A stretch of DNA of 64,000 nt from Tessaracoccus aquimaris (GCF_001997345.1 NZ_CP019606.1:372001-436000), one strand, 5' to 3'. Counted from the stretch's first letter, positions 43,857 through 52,681 are shown. The notes: generated from the letters alone by a model not told the origin. Translations and numbers: made by a program.

Positions 43857-43959
43857 GTGCATGCTCAACCGTACTCGTTGAGCATGCACAAATCAAGGCT
43901 TGCGCATGCTCAACGGTCAGTGCTAGAACAGGACTCCGGGGCATTTTGAGCATGCTCAA
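43857..43959. promoter_or_regulatory. Four GCATGCTCAA operators with divergent promoters
   Basis: The sites are GTGCATGCTCAAC (43857-43869) and its perfect inverted mate GTTGAGCATGCAC (43877-43889), GCATGCTCAAC (43904-43914), and the palindrome TTGAGCATGCTCAA (43946-43959). On the minus strand TTGATT (43891-43896) and TACGGT (43868-43873) are 17 bases apart and make a good promoter for the XRE gene, overlapped by the inverted pair. On the plus strand TTGCGC (43900-43905) and TAGAAC (43924-43929), 18 apart with an upstream TG, can drive the core operon through site three. Confidence 0.7.
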
Positions 43960-44103
43960 TGTTGCGTCCCGGTCTCGGCTCGGGCTGCCTCAAGGAGGTG
44001 AACGATGTCCAGCTCACGGTCTGGGCGCGGGTGTTCGCGCCTACCTGCCAGGTGTACCGCCGCGCGCAGCCGCGTCGCGGCCCGCCGAAGAGGAGGCCGG
44101 AGC

Positions 44104-45183
44104 ATGGCATCGAACGAGGACGCCCGCGCGGCGCGAGAGGCGAAGCTCGACGAGCTGCACGAGAAGCTGACCGGCGCGGTCGAGTCGCTGGTCTCGGGTG
44201 ACGACTGGCGCCAGGCGCTCGCCTTCGCGGCGCGGTTCCGGTCGCGGTCGTTCAACAACACGATGCTGATCTGGGTGCAGCACGAAGCCGCGTTCGAGGC
44301 AGGCCGCGTGCCCGAACCCTTCCCCACCCTGGTTGCCGGGTACCGGCAGTGGCAGGGGCTCGGTCGGCAGGTGATGAAGGGCCAGCCGGGCTACATGATC
44401 TTCGCGCCCGTGACGGGCCGGTTCGCCACCGCGACCCCTGCCGATGCGGGCTCGTGGCGGCGGCTCGGGCCGAGGGAGACGCCGAAGGCCGGCGAGGTGG
44501 TGCGCTCGCGGATGGTCGGAGCCCGGCCGGCCTACGTGTGGGATGCCTCCCAGACCGACGGAGAACCATTGCCAGTTCCGCCCGCTCCGACGCTGCTGGA
44601 AGGCGAAGCACCCTCGGGGCTGTGGGACGGGCTGGCCGGGCAGATTCGCGGCGCGGGGTTCGAGGTGCTGCGGGTGCCACACGAGGGGATGATCTCCGGC
44701 GCGAACGGCATGACCGACTATGAGGAGCGCACGGTAGCGGTGCGGGAGAACATGGACCCTGCTGCGCAGGTCAAGACGCTCGCGCACGAGCTGGCGCACG
44801 TGCTGATGCACGATCCCGACGACGAGGAAGCACGTCAGCATCGCGGCATCCGCGAGGTCGAAGCCGAGTCCGTCGCGCTGATGATCGGTGCCGCGCACGG
44901 CATGGACACCACCGGGTACACGATCCCGTACGTCTCGACCTGGGCCGCCCGCGTGGACGGCCAAGAGCCCGTCCAGGTGGTGCAGTCCACCGGCGAGCGG
45001 GTGCGGAAGACCGCGCTGGCGATCCTCGACCAGCTCGACACGCTCCAGGTCGGCGACGGCACCCCGCCCGGACTCGAACGCGACGCTCCCAGTCCGCGCA
45101 CCTCCCGTACGGCTGCGAACTCGGTGGAGACCGATCGTCCGCGTGCTGCGTCGGCGCCAGCGCTGGCAGGGCGGAGGCTGTGA
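44104..45183 (+). CDS. ArdC-like antirestriction/ImmA-type metalloprotein, core copy 2
   Basis: 359 aa; GAGGAGG precedes the ATG. It has the same architecture as the copy at 26162: ssDNA-binding ArdC_N-like part (RFRSRSFNNTMLIWVQ, MKGQPGYMIFAPVT), then a zinc-peptidase-like HELAHVLMHD and EVEAESVALMIG. It is the first gene of the main core operon, under the XRE operators. This copy, followed by an unbroken series of transfer genes, is presumably the working one. Confidence 0.87.
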   Translation: MASNEDARAAREAKLDELHEKLTGAVESLVSGDDWRQALAFAARFRSRSFNNTMLIWVQHEAAFEAGRVPEPFPTLVAGYRQWQGLGRQVMKGQPGYMIFAPVTGRFATATPADAGSWRRLGPRETPKAGEVVRSRMVGARPAYVWDASQTDGEPLPVPPAPTLLEGEAPSGLWDGLAGQIRGAGFEVLRVPHEGMISGANGMTDYEERTVAVRENMDPAAQVKTLAHELAHVLMHDPDDEEARQHRGIREVEAESVALMIGAAHGMDTTGYTIPYVSTWAARVDGQEPVQVVQSTGERVRKTALAILDQLDTLQVGDGTPPGLERDAPSPRTSRTAANSVETDRPRAASAPALAGRRL

Positions 45184-46115
45184 TGCCCGAAGCATTCGAT
45201 GTCCTGGCGGCGCTCATTCGCGTGGATCGTTCACCGAGCCTGGGGCTCGCGGCGCGGAGCCTCGCGGCGGCTGGCGTGCCCGTGTTTCCGTGCGTCGTCG
45301 AGGGGAAGCGTCCGCTGACCCGCCGTGGGTTCCTCGATGCGAGCAGCGACCCGGAACAGGTTGCCGCGTGGTGGTCGCGCACACCGAACGCGAACATCGG
45401 CATCCCGACCGGCGCTCCATCCGGCGTTGTCGTCGTCGATGTCGATGTCCACGGCCCCCACGACGGCCGCGCGGCGTTCCAGCGCGCCACCGACGCGGGG
45501 CTCGTCGATGGCGCGGGTCTGCTCGTGCGCACACCCACCGGAGGCGCGCACGTGTACTTCCCGGCGACCCCGGGCCGCGAGCAGCGGTCGTGGCAGGCAG
45601 CCACCGCGGGCGTCGACTTCCGGGGCGACGGCGGCTACATCATCGCTCCTCCCTCCCGGCGAATCATCGACGGCAGTGTGTGCCGCTACGAGGTCGCGGA
45701 CATCGCCGCGCACTCGGTCGGTCATGTGGACGCGGCCCGTCTGCGGGACTTCCTCGACCCGCGCCCCGTCGCTCCACTACGCGCCAGCAGCGGCTCGATG
45801 GATGAGGATGCTGAGCGGTTGGCGACGTGGGTCGCTGGGCGGGGTGAGGGCGAGCGGAACCGAGGCCTGTTCTGGGCTGCCTGCCGCCTCGCAGAGAACG
45901 GCGTCTCGCCCGCCGAGGCGCTCGATGCGCTGGGTGCTGCGGCACAGTCGGCGGGTCTGGGTGATCGCGAGATCACCACGACCGTGCGCTCCGCCTACCG
46001 AGCCACCCAGCCCGCATCCGAAGTGACGCCCGGCGGCCGGAGCCAGAGCGCGGGTCGGTGGTTCGGTCGCTCGGCGAGCCCACCGTCCGCAGCCTTGGGG
46101 AGGGCTGGGCTGTGA
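45183..46115 (+). CDS. Bifunctional DNA primase/polymerase (prim-pol), core copy 2
   Basis: 310 aa. It has VPVFPC, GKRPLTRRGFLDAS, the acidic pair VVVDVDVHG (about 86), TPTGGAHVYF and GVDFRGDGGYIIAPPS (about 145). The C-terminal RGEGERNRGLFWAACRLAE is shared with copy 1. It starts synthesis on the transferred or replicating strand of the element. The ATG overlaps the ArdC-like stop; a GTG one codon earlier is possible. DUF2637 follows with a GTGA overlap. Confidence 0.88.
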   Translation: MPEAFDVLAALIRVDRSPSLGLAARSLAAAGVPVFPCVVEGKRPLTRRGFLDASSDPEQVAAWWSRTPNANIGIPTGAPSGVVVVDVDVHGPHDGRAAFQRATDAGLVDGAGLLVRTPTGGAHVYFPATPGREQRSWQAATAGVDFRGDGGYIIAPPSRRIIDGSVCRYEVADIAAHSVGHVDAARLRDFLDPRPVAPLRASSGSMDEDAERLATWVAGRGEGERNRGLFWAACRLAENGVSPAEALDALGAAAQSAGLGDREITTTVRSAYRATQPASEVTPGGRSQSAGRWFGRSASPPSAALGRAGL

Positions 46116-46795
46116 GGCGTGAATCGGGAGGGCGGCGCTGGGCCGCGATGACGGCGGTCGCGGGGACGGTGTTCATCGCCGCCGGGGCGTTCTGGCTGTC
46201 GTTCACGTCGTTGGCCGATCTGGCTGCTCGCTCCGGGATCGGGGCTGGGCAGGCGTGGGCGTGGCCGCTGATCGTGGACGGCATCATCGTCGTCGCCACG
46301 GTTGCCGTCGTCGCGCTCGCCGGGCAGCGCTCGGCCTGGTATCCGTGGGCGCTGCTGGTAGGCGGCGCGCTCGTGTCGGTGACGGCGAACGCCATTCATG
46401 CTGTCGTCGCCGCGGACGCCGACGTGCCAAGGATGCTCGCGGCCTCGGTCGCCGCGGTGCCGCCCGTCGTGCTGCTGGCCATCACGCACCTGACCGTGAT
46501 TCTCACCCGCACCACCGACCCCCATGCGGAACCCGCCACTGCCGACTCGTTCTCGACGAACACCGCGGATTCGATGCCTGCGCTGCCGCCTGGCGAGATG
46601 GAGGCCAACCGTCGCGATGAGGGTGTGGCGGATCGGCGGGCGCTGGGGTGGGAGCTGCGCGAGGCGGGCTGGTCGAACAAGCGGATCGCCCGCGAACTCG
46701 GGGTGCATCCCTCGACCGTGGGCCGCTGGTTCGCCGTCGCGCACCTCACTGACACCACTGACACCGCCGACGAGCGGGAGGAGACGATCCCATGA
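46112..46795 (+). CDS. DUF2637 membrane protein with C-terminal HTH, core copy 2
   Basis: 227 aa from the GTG at 46112. Four membrane helices fill the first 130 residues (VFIAAGAFWLSFTSLADLAA, then AWPLIVDGIIVVATVAVVAL and onward). An HTH-like segment lies near 185-205 (EAGWSNKRIARELGVHPSTVG). DUF2637 proteins of Streptomyces-type plasmids are linked to plasmid spread. Unlike copy 1 there is no methyltransferase tail; it ends in DEREETIP, overlapping the next gene. Confidence 0.85.
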   Translation: MRRESGGRRWAAMTAVAGTVFIAAGAFWLSFTSLADLAARSGIGAGQAWAWPLIVDGIIVVATVAVVALAGQRSAWYPWALLVGGALVSVTANAIHAVVAADADVPRMLAASVAAVPPVVLLAITHLTVILTRTTDPHAEPATADSFSTNTADSMPALPPGEMEANRRDEGVADRRALGWELREAGWSNKRIARELGVHPSTVGRWFAVAHLTDTTDTADEREETIP

Positions 46796-47196
46796 ACACC
46801 ACTGAGAACCCCCAGCGCAACGATTCCGCGAGGCCCGATCCCGCACGGCTGGTGCCCGAGGAGCCGCGGGAGCGCCCCGAGTCGGTCGAAGTGATGAGTA
46901 CGCCGGAGGCGGTGCGGGCCGCGCCGGTCGCCCGCGACGACAAGCGGCACGCGCTCGTTCGTGGGCGAGGCGTGGAGTGGGTGCGCCCCACTGACTTGAT
47001 CGCCCGGCACTCGGCGCACGCGGCCGGGCGGGGTCTCGACTTCCAGGCCGAGCTGGCACGCCGCACCCGCACCCCGCTCGGTGCAGGTGTTCGTCGTCTC
47101 GGGGATCGCGCCCGGCGGTTGCCGCCGATCTCGGCGTTCGGGTGCAGCACCGCACCTGCCTCGCAGGTGTCCCGCTCCGGGGTCTCGATGAGTTGA
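46792..47196 (+). CDS. Small polar protein of the core operon, unknown
   Basis: 134 aa, ATGA overlap with the DUF2637 gene. Proline/arginine-rich N-terminus, then GRGVEWVRPTDLIARHSAHA and GLDFQAELARRTR near the middle, which look conserved rather than random. No domain recognised. Its place between DUF2637 and the following transfer genes supports coding. Confidence 0.55.
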   Translation: MNTTENPQRNDSARPDPARLVPEEPRERPESVEVMSTPEAVRAAPVARDDKRHALVRGRGVEWVRPTDLIARHSAHAAGRGLDFQAELARRTRTPLGAGVRRLGDRARRLPPISAFGCSTAPASQVSRSGVSMS

Positions 47197-47249
47197 CGGT
47201 GGTGACAGGTCATGGCTGCGACGGCATCGGCATGCAGGACGCGCTCGTG

Positions 47250-47268
47250 GGAGCGAGTGCGCACCTGC
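47250..47268 (+). promoter_or_regulatory. GCACCTG leader element before the 47290 gene
   Basis: GGGAGCGAGTGCGCACCTG, 22 bases before the ATG. GCACCT can pair with the AGGTGC formed by the downstream Shine-Dalgarno region (GGAGGTGC), so the element could mask ribosome binding. Related elements are at 4561, 44029, 49186, 52767, 57176 and 61856. Confidence 0.45.
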
Positions 47269-47289
47269 CTGCCAGGAGGTGCCGACACC

Positions 47290-48177
47290 ATGACCAGACC
47301 AACCAGCACCAGCACCGAGCAGACGGCCGACGGGGCTGAGGACTTCACCACCGGCGAGGGCCTGCGTGCCCTGCTCAATCGCCTCGCCGAGGGCGGCGAG
47401 GATGCCTGGGTTCACGACCCGGTGGCCCGCGACCTGATGGAGTTCGCCGCCGACAAGTACCGCGCTCTCGCGAGGAAACACAGGCTCGACACCTGGGAAG
47501 CGGTGACGGCGGCGTTCGACGCGATGCAGTACCGCTCGACCCGCGAGGCCAACGATCCGTGGGCGATCATCACCCACGCCGTGCGGATCACCTGCGTCTA
47601 CGAGGAACGCGCCCAAGGCCTGCTCTGCTCGGTGCACCAGGCTCGTCGCGCGCACGTTTCGGCGTTCCACGATCCTGAACGGTTCTCCGAACGCGACACC
47701 GCGCTGGCCGACTATCATCCCGCGTTCCACACCACCGACCTGCGTCCCAGCGACCTCGAACCGGAACCGCGCGACAGTCTCGGGTCAGCGCAAGCGTGCA
47801 TGTCCGCTGGATCGGCGGCCGAGGACGCCATCGCGATGCTGTGCCTGCTCGACTGGCCCGCCGACACCGCACGGGCCGCGGTCGAGCACGTCTGCGGGGC
47901 GTTGACGAAAGCCGGCACCCGCCAGTCCGCCTACGAGACGCTGCGCCGCGACCGGCACGCGCGGGCACTGCTCGACCTCCCGCGCCGCTCCTGGGCCGCA
48001 CTGCTGAAGGCGCTGCTCGGGAACCCGCACCCGGCCTACGTCGCCACCAGCAGCGGTCGCGGCATCCTGCTCCGGCTGCTGCTGGGCGAAACGCTCGACC
48101 TACTGCTCCGCGACGACGATCTGATCCTCGCGCTCGCTCTGGCCGCTCCGAGTGGTGGAGGCGGTGAGTCGTCGTGA
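47290..48177 (+). CDS. Conserved protein of actinobacterial transfer operon, unknown
   Basis: 295 aa from the ATG at 47290 (CAGGAGGT upstream). Mostly alpha-helical and soluble, with WAIITHAVRITCVYEERAQG near 95 and RSWAALLKALLGNPHPAYVA near 245. No known domain found by eye. It is always read together with the ParB-like gene, which overlaps its end (GTGA), and could take part in DNA processing or regulation. Confidence 0.65.
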   Translation: MTRPTSTSTEQTADGAEDFTTGEGLRALLNRLAEGGEDAWVHDPVARDLMEFAADKYRALARKHRLDTWEAVTAAFDAMQYRSTREANDPWAIITHAVRITCVYEERAQGLLCSVHQARRAHVSAFHDPERFSERDTALADYHPAFHTTDLRPSDLEPEPRDSLGSAQACMSAGSAAEDAIAMLCLLDWPADTARAAVEHVCGALTKAGTRQSAYETLRRDRHARALLDLPRRSWAALLKALLGNPHPAYVATSSGRGILLRLLLGETLDLLLRDDDLILALALAAPSGGGGESS

Positions 48178-49175
48178 CCGAGCCACAGATCGGCAGCATC
48201 CAGCTCGACCGCACCGTCGAGTCGATCCTCGTCGGCACCCGGCACCGCGCCGACCTCGGCGACATCGACGCCCTCGCGGCATCCATCGGGCGCGACGGAT
48301 TGCTGCAACCACTCACCATCACGATCGACGGCGTACTGGTGTGCGGGGCACGACGCCTGGCCGCGATCAAGAAGCTCGGCTGGCGCACCGTCAACGTGTG
48401 GGTGCGCAGCGGCCTGTCCGACCGGCTCGGGCAGCTCCTCGCCGAGCAGGACGACAACATGCTCCACAAGCCCTACACCCAGCTCGAAGCCGCCGGCCTC
48501 TACCGCGAGATCAAGCAGGTCATGGCCGAAGACGCCGCCCGTCGCAAGAGCGCGACCCAGTTCAGCAGCGAGAACCAGCCAGGAAACGACGGTGGTGCAA
48601 AATTTGCACCACCGTCGAGCGGGCCGCTTGGGAAGGCCCGGGAGCAGGCGGCGGCGATGATTCCGGGTGGCGCGTCGCACACGACGCTGGAGAAGATCGG
48701 CTACCTCGAAGACATCGCTGGCAACCCTGCTCTGCCAGAGACTCTGCGCGCCGAGGCCGCCGCCGGGTTGGGTCGGATCGAGGCCGGTGACGCGGTGCAT
48801 CCGATCTATCAAGCGATCCGCGATGCCGACACCGCTGCGCGGGAGCGGCGCGAGGCAGAGATGCACGCTCGCGCCGAAGCAGCCGTGGCCCAGGCGAAGT
48901 CGATCAAGAAGGGCAAGCGCACCCCACCCAAGCCGTTGCCGCTCGTCACCGGCGACGGCCAACCCGTCCGCTACCCGCTTCGCGCGTTCGTGCAGACCTG
49001 GGGCGAGCTCACCAACTGGTGGACCCACTACGACGCCGACACACTCGCCGCCGAGTTAACCGACGAGCAGTTCGAGAACTTCCTCACCACCACCGACGGC
49101 ACCGTCCGGTTCGCCGACGCCCTCCGTGCCGCACGCGAAGACGCGGTGGAGCGGCCACGACTCCGCGCGCTCTGA
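48174..49175 (+). CDS. ParB/Srx-domain protein
   Basis: 333 aa. The N-terminal ParB-like domain reads IDALAASIGRDGLLQPLTIT (about 30-49), GVLVCGARRLAAIKKLGW (about 54) and the following helix with EQDDNMLHKPYTQLE. The middle is a helical HTH-like region, and the C-terminal half is element-specific (LRAFVQTWGELTNWW near 264). It may serve partition, regulation or nicking. GTG overlaps the preceding gene. Confidence 0.82.
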   Translation: MTEPQIGSIQLDRTVESILVGTRHRADLGDIDALAASIGRDGLLQPLTITIDGVLVCGARRLAAIKKLGWRTVNVWVRSGLSDRLGQLLAEQDDNMLHKPYTQLEAAGLYREIKQVMAEDAARRKSATQFSSENQPGNDGGAKFAPPSSGPLGKAREQAAAMIPGGASHTTLEKIGYLEDIAGNPALPETLRAEAAAGLGRIEAGDAVHPIYQAIRDADTAARERREAEMHARAEAAVAQAKSIKKGKRTPPKPLPLVTGDGQPVRYPLRAFVQTWGELTNWWTHYDADTLAAELTDEQFENFLTTTDGTVRFADALRAAREDAVERPRLRAL

Positions 49176-49185
49176 CCGCTGGCAT

Positions 49186-49205
49186 GGGTGTCGGATGTGC
49201 ACCTG
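49186..49205 (+). promoter_or_regulatory. GCACCTG leader element before the 49212 gene
   Basis: GGGTGTCGGATGTGCACCTG, closely like the 61856 element. It covers a GTG at 49188 that would otherwise be an alternative start, which argues for the ATG at 49212. Confidence 0.4.
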
Positions 49206-49211
49206 CTCGGC

Positions 49212-49904
49212 ATGAGCCCTGCACCCACCGATCCCCGGAACCGCCGCCGACTCGTCGCCCTCATCGCCGCCGGCATCGTCCTGCTGCTCCTCGCCAGTGT
49301 CGGCGTCTACGGACTCCTCACCGGCCCCCGCACCAGCACCAGCACCGATCCCGGCCCGGAGCCTGGCCCGACCACGACGGCACCGCCGACCGTGGCACCG
49401 AGCACGCCCCGGACACCACGGGTTCCAGCGGTTCCGCGTTCGGTAGACCCCGAGACCTTCGCTCGCGGCGTCGCGTCCACGCTGTTCGCGTGGGACACCG
49501 CCTCGGGGCTGTGGCCGCTGGACTACAGCCCGACGATCCTCGCGGTCGGTGACCCCAGCGGGGACGAACAGGCGGGGCTGGCCTCCGACGTAGCCGTCTA
49601 CCTGCCGACCCGAGACGCCTGGATCGAGCTGCGGCAATACGCCACCCGCCAACACCTCACCATCGAGGCCGCGTACGTCCCCGACGGCTGGGCCGACGCG
49701 GCAGCGCAGGCCCAGCCGGGGCAGCTCGCGGCAGGAACGACGGCCGTCACGATCGAGGGCACCCGCTACCGTGCCGGGGTCTGGAACGGGCAACCGGTCA
49801 CCAGCGAGCATCCGGTCGCGTTCACCGTGTTCGTCGTCTGCGCCCCGACCTACCCGACCTGTCATCTGCTGCGGCTCTCGCAGCTCGACAACCCGCTGCG
49901 CTGA
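49212..49904 (+). CDS. Single-pass membrane protein of the conjugation operon
   Basis: 230 aa: short basic N-terminus, one transmembrane helix (LVALIAAGIVLLLLASVGVY, about 12-31), a Thr/Pro/Gly linker and an external globular domain of about 160 residues with WIELRQYATRQHLTIEAAYV near the middle. The layout and place suggest a VirB8/TcpC-like channel component, but no firm motif is present. I prefer the ATG at 49212 over the GTG at 49188. Confidence 0.6.
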   Translation: MSPAPTDPRNRRRLVALIAAGIVLLLLASVGVYGLLTGPRTSTSTDPGPEPGPTTTAPPTVAPSTPRTPRVPAVPRSVDPETFARGVASTLFAWDTASGLWPLDYSPTILAVGDPSGDEQAGLASDVAVYLPTRDAWIELRQYATRQHLTIEAAYVPDGWADAAAQAQPGQLAAGTTAVTIEGTRYRAGVWNGQPVTSEHPVAFTVFVVCAPTYPTCHLLRLSQLDNPLR

Positions 49905-49916
49905 AGGGCTGGCGTC

Positions 49917-51527
49917 GTGTTCCGCAAAGCCACCATCGCAGCGCTGGCACTGCTGTTCTTCGCCCCCGCCGCCACGCTCCTCGGGATCGGGGTGCTGATG
50001 AACCCCGCCGCTGCGTACTGCGCCACACCTGCCGGGAGCGTGAACCTCGGACCGATCCCGGACGCGCTCACCGTGACCACCGCGAACGACGAGACCTTCA
50101 CGCTGAATCGTCAGCAGCTCACGCACGCGGCCACGATCATCACGGTCGGCAACGGCATCACCAACGTGGGCAGGCCGGGAATCAAGATCGCGCTGATGGC
50201 CGCGCTCACCGAGTCCACGCTGCGGATGCTCACCAACACCGGCACCTACCCCGACTCGGCGAACTACCCGAACGACGGCAACGGCGGCGACCACGACTCC
50301 CTCGGCCTGTTCCAGATGCGCCCCCAATCCGGGTGGGGCACCGTCGCCGAGTTGATGGACCCGAACTATCAGGCGCAGGCGTTCTTCGGCGGGCCGACCG
50401 GCCCGAACTACCCCTCGCCGCGCGGGCTGCTCGACATCCCCGGCTGGCAACAGATGGACCCTGGCGAAGCCGCCCAAGCCGTCGAGGTCTCCGCCTTCCC
50501 CGACGGCTACCGCAACTACGCGCCCGTCGCCGACAGCATCCTCGCCGCCCTCACCACAGGCGGCGGTGCCGCTAGCGGCGCGGGCGGCCCGGCGGTCTTG
50601 TCGTCGCGGGTGGTGTTCCCGCTGCCCGAGGGCACCTGGGTGCTGACCTCGCCGTTCGGGATGCGAGTGCACCCGATCACGGGCGAACGGAAGATGCACA
50701 CCGGCACCGACTTCGCCGCGCCCGACGGCACGCCGATCCTCGCCGCCGCGGATGGCACCGTGACCGTCGCGGAGTTCTCCGGTGGGTACGGCGGCCTCAT
50801 CGTCATCGAGCACACCATCGACGGCCAGACCGTCGCCACGGCCTACGCGCACATGTGGCAGAGCGGCATCCACGTCCGTCCCGGTGACCGCGTGAACGCA
50901 GGGCAGCACATCGGCGATGTCGGCTCCTCGGGCATGAGCACCGGCGCACATCTGCACTTCGAGGTCCGGCCCGGCGGCACGAACGGGGAAGCCATCGACG
51001 CCGCCGCCTGGCTCAATGAGCACGGGGCTGCGAACCTGCCGACAGCGACCAGCGGATCACCCGCCGCCTGCAACAACACCACTGCGGGCACGCCGACCGG
51101 CGTCGATGGAGACCCCGACCGGCTCGTCGACGATCCCACCAGCTCGGGCAAGATCACCGCCCGCATGCTCCACCTCTACCAGCAGACCCTCGCAGCGTTC
51201 CCCGACACCGGCTGGGGCTGCTACTCACCACGCCCCGGCACCAAGTCCGAGCATCCCCTCGGCAGGGCTTGCGACATCACCTTCGGCAACCGCATCGGCC
51301 AGCGACCCACCCCGGCACAACTCGACGCCGGCTGGAAGGTCACCAACTGGATGAAGGACAACGCCGACGTGCTCGGCGTCGAGTACCTGATCTGGCAAGG
51401 CCAAATCTGGTCCGTCGCCCGCGACGCCGAGGGCTGGCGGCCATACAACGGCGGAGGCATGCACGACCCCGCCTCCATCACCGGCGGCCACTACGACCAC
51501 CTCCACCTCACCGTCAAGGCAGGGTGA
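49917..51527 (+). CDS. Conjugation cell-wall hydrolase: lysozyme-like, M23 and C-terminal domains
   Basis: 536 aa with a signal anchor (about 4-24). Domain 1 (about 60-210) is transglycosylase-like: AALTESTLRML with a possible catalytic Glu and DHDSLGLFQMRP. Domain 2 (about 245-365) is an M23/LytM peptidase: HTGTDFAAPDGTPI and TGAHLHFEV. Domain 3 (about 395-536) is an ARB_07466-like region with HPLGRACDITFGN and a final HYDHLHL. It opens peptidoglycan for the transfer channel. GTG start; thirteen bases after the previous gene. Confidence 0.9.
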   Translation: MFRKATIAALALLFFAPAATLLGIGVLMNPAAAYCATPAGSVNLGPIPDALTVTTANDETFTLNRQQLTHAATIITVGNGITNVGRPGIKIALMAALTESTLRMLTNTGTYPDSANYPNDGNGGDHDSLGLFQMRPQSGWGTVAELMDPNYQAQAFFGGPTGPNYPSPRGLLDIPGWQQMDPGEAAQAVEVSAFPDGYRNYAPVADSILAALTTGGGAASGAGGPAVLSSRVVFPLPEGTWVLTSPFGMRVHPITGERKMHTGTDFAAPDGTPILAAADGTVTVAEFSGGYGGLIVIEHTIDGQTVATAYAHMWQSGIHVRPGDRVNAGQHIGDVGSSGMSTGAHLHFEVRPGGTNGEAIDAAAWLNEHGAANLPTATSGSPAACNNTTAGTPTGVDGDPDRLVDDPTSSGKITARMLHLYQQTLAAFPDTGWGCYSPRPGTKSEHPLGRACDITFGNRIGQRPTPAQLDAGWKVTNWMKDNADVLGVEYLIWQGQIWSVARDAEGWRPYNGGGMHDPASITGGHYDHLHLTVKAG

Positions 51528-51533
51528 CCTGCA

Positions 51534-51800
51534 ATGGGTGTCTTCCCCGACTTCGACGGACTCGGCGGCATCGGCGACCTCCGCGCCGTGGTCGGCGCGC
51601 TCCTGACGTTCGTCCTGATCGTGGCCGTCCTCATGCTCATCGTCTCCGCGATCGTCTGGGCGATCGCGACGGCCCACGGAAACTACGCGACCGCCAGCAA
51701 AGGCCGCATCGGTGTCCTCGTCTCCGTCGGCGCGGCCGTCCTCGCCGGAGGCGGCGTGGCCTGGATGAACTGGCTACTCACAGTCGGTTCAAGTTTGTAG
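51534..51800 (+). CDS. Small two-TM protein, DUF6112/VirB2-like (copy A)
   Basis: 88 aa: two hydrophobic helices (GALLTFVLIVAVLMLIVSAI, and VLVSVGAAVLAGGGVAWMNW) separated by a short basic loop (ASKGRIG). The size and layout match pilin-like VirB2/TrbC subunits; the family label DUF6112 is from memory. It lies a few bases after the wall hydrolase gene. A relative occurs at 52845-53165 beyond the antisense gene. Confidence 0.72.
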   Translation: MGVFPDFDGLGGIGDLRAVVGALLTFVLIVAVLMLIVSAIVWAIATAHGNYATASKGRIGVLVSVGAAVLAGGGVAWMNWLLTVGSSL

Positions 51801-51814
51801 CTGCGGCTTCGCGG

Positions 51815-52681
51815 TCATCGGTCTGATTCCTCCGCGTCGGCGCTCGCTGTCTCGCACTGGTCGAGCAGGCGCGCGAGGTAACTGTATGCCGCGAGGCGCT
51901 CCATCGCTTCCTGCTCGGACAGTTCGGTGCGCGTGTGCGTCGTCACGTTGCGGACCGTGAGGTTCAGACCAGTGGCCAGCGCGTTGAGGGCCTTAGCGAG
52001 CGGTTCAAGACCGCCGCGCATGCTCTTCACCGTCTTGTCATCCGACCCTCCCGGCCAGGTGAGCTTCGGCTTGCCCGGTTCAGGAGCGCCCGACGATAAC
52101 GTCTGCTGCCAGAAGACCGTGTCATCGACATCGTTCCGGCCGAGACGTTCCTTCCAGTGGACCGTGAGGCCTTCGGCTGCTTCACGAACTGCAACTCGGT
52201 ACTGATGCGTCGTCCAATGGGCGGAAGCACCAGCCCAGACCACGGGGTGAAACTGTGCGGGAGCGAAGGTCGGAAGGTCAGAGTCGGTACGTGACTCGGC
52301 GTCGACGATCATCGCGTCGAGCCTGCCCTTGACGTTGGCGGTCGTAGTCCGAATATCCCGAGGCGCGATGGGGGCCTTGGGCGCAGACATAAATGACCAG
52401 TTAGAGATCGGGTCGATCGCTCCGAGACCAGCGATCCCAATGTAGGCACCGGTCACTGACACAGCGCTCGCCGCCAGGCCAGCAGCCTCCGCGACACCGA
52501 GTTCGAGCCGTTGAACCTCGCTCTGGTCCTGGCCTTCCTTTGTCCACACAGTAGGAAAGAGGCCGCGCGCCGACATGTGATCCGACTCAACCTGAGTGCT
52601 CATCCAGGCGTCGAACGCTTCCTCGAACTTCTCAACAGCGGCACGCAACCGCTGGAGGTAATCCACCCCGTACTGACTCAT
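51815..52681 (-). CDS. TIGR02391-like (Hypoth_Ymh) protein, antisense cargo gene
   Basis: 288 aa, read against the transfer operon, its stop 14 bases from the end of copy A. The C-terminal part (LKALNALATGLNL-like region, then RNVTTHTRTELSEQEAMERL and AAYSYLARLLDQC) resembles the TIGR02391 domain, whose known members sit in defence or restriction loci. The N-terminal half has a small hydrophobic patch (AAGLAASAVSVTGAYIGIAG). I chose the ATG at 52681; reading further upstream passes into an antisense frame of the VirB2-like gene. The function is unproven. Confidence 0.6.
   Translation of the reverse strand: MSQYGVDYLQRLRAAVEKFEEAFDAWMSTQVESDHMSARGLFPTVWTKEGQDQSEVQRLELGVAEAAGLAASAVSVTGAYIGIAGLGAIDPISNWSFMSAPKAPIAPRDIRTTTANVKGRLDAMIVDAESRTDSDLPTFAPAQFHPVVWAGASAHWTTHQYRVAVREAAEGLTVHWKERLGRNDVDDTVFWQQTLSSGAPEPGKPKLTWPGGSDDKTVKSMRGGLEPLAKALNALATGLNLTVRNVTTHTRTELSEQEAMERLAAYSYLARLLDQCETASADAEESDR

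Noticed and set aside
43857..43959. CRISPR-like repeats
   Set aside because: The repeated GCATGCTCAA units are inverted, unevenly spaced and sit on promoters, so they are operators. No CRISPR array was seen anywhere.
49188..49211. GTG start extending the 49212 gene by eight codons
   Set aside because: It falls inside the recurrent GCACCTG leader element and has no ribosome site. Kept only as an alternative.
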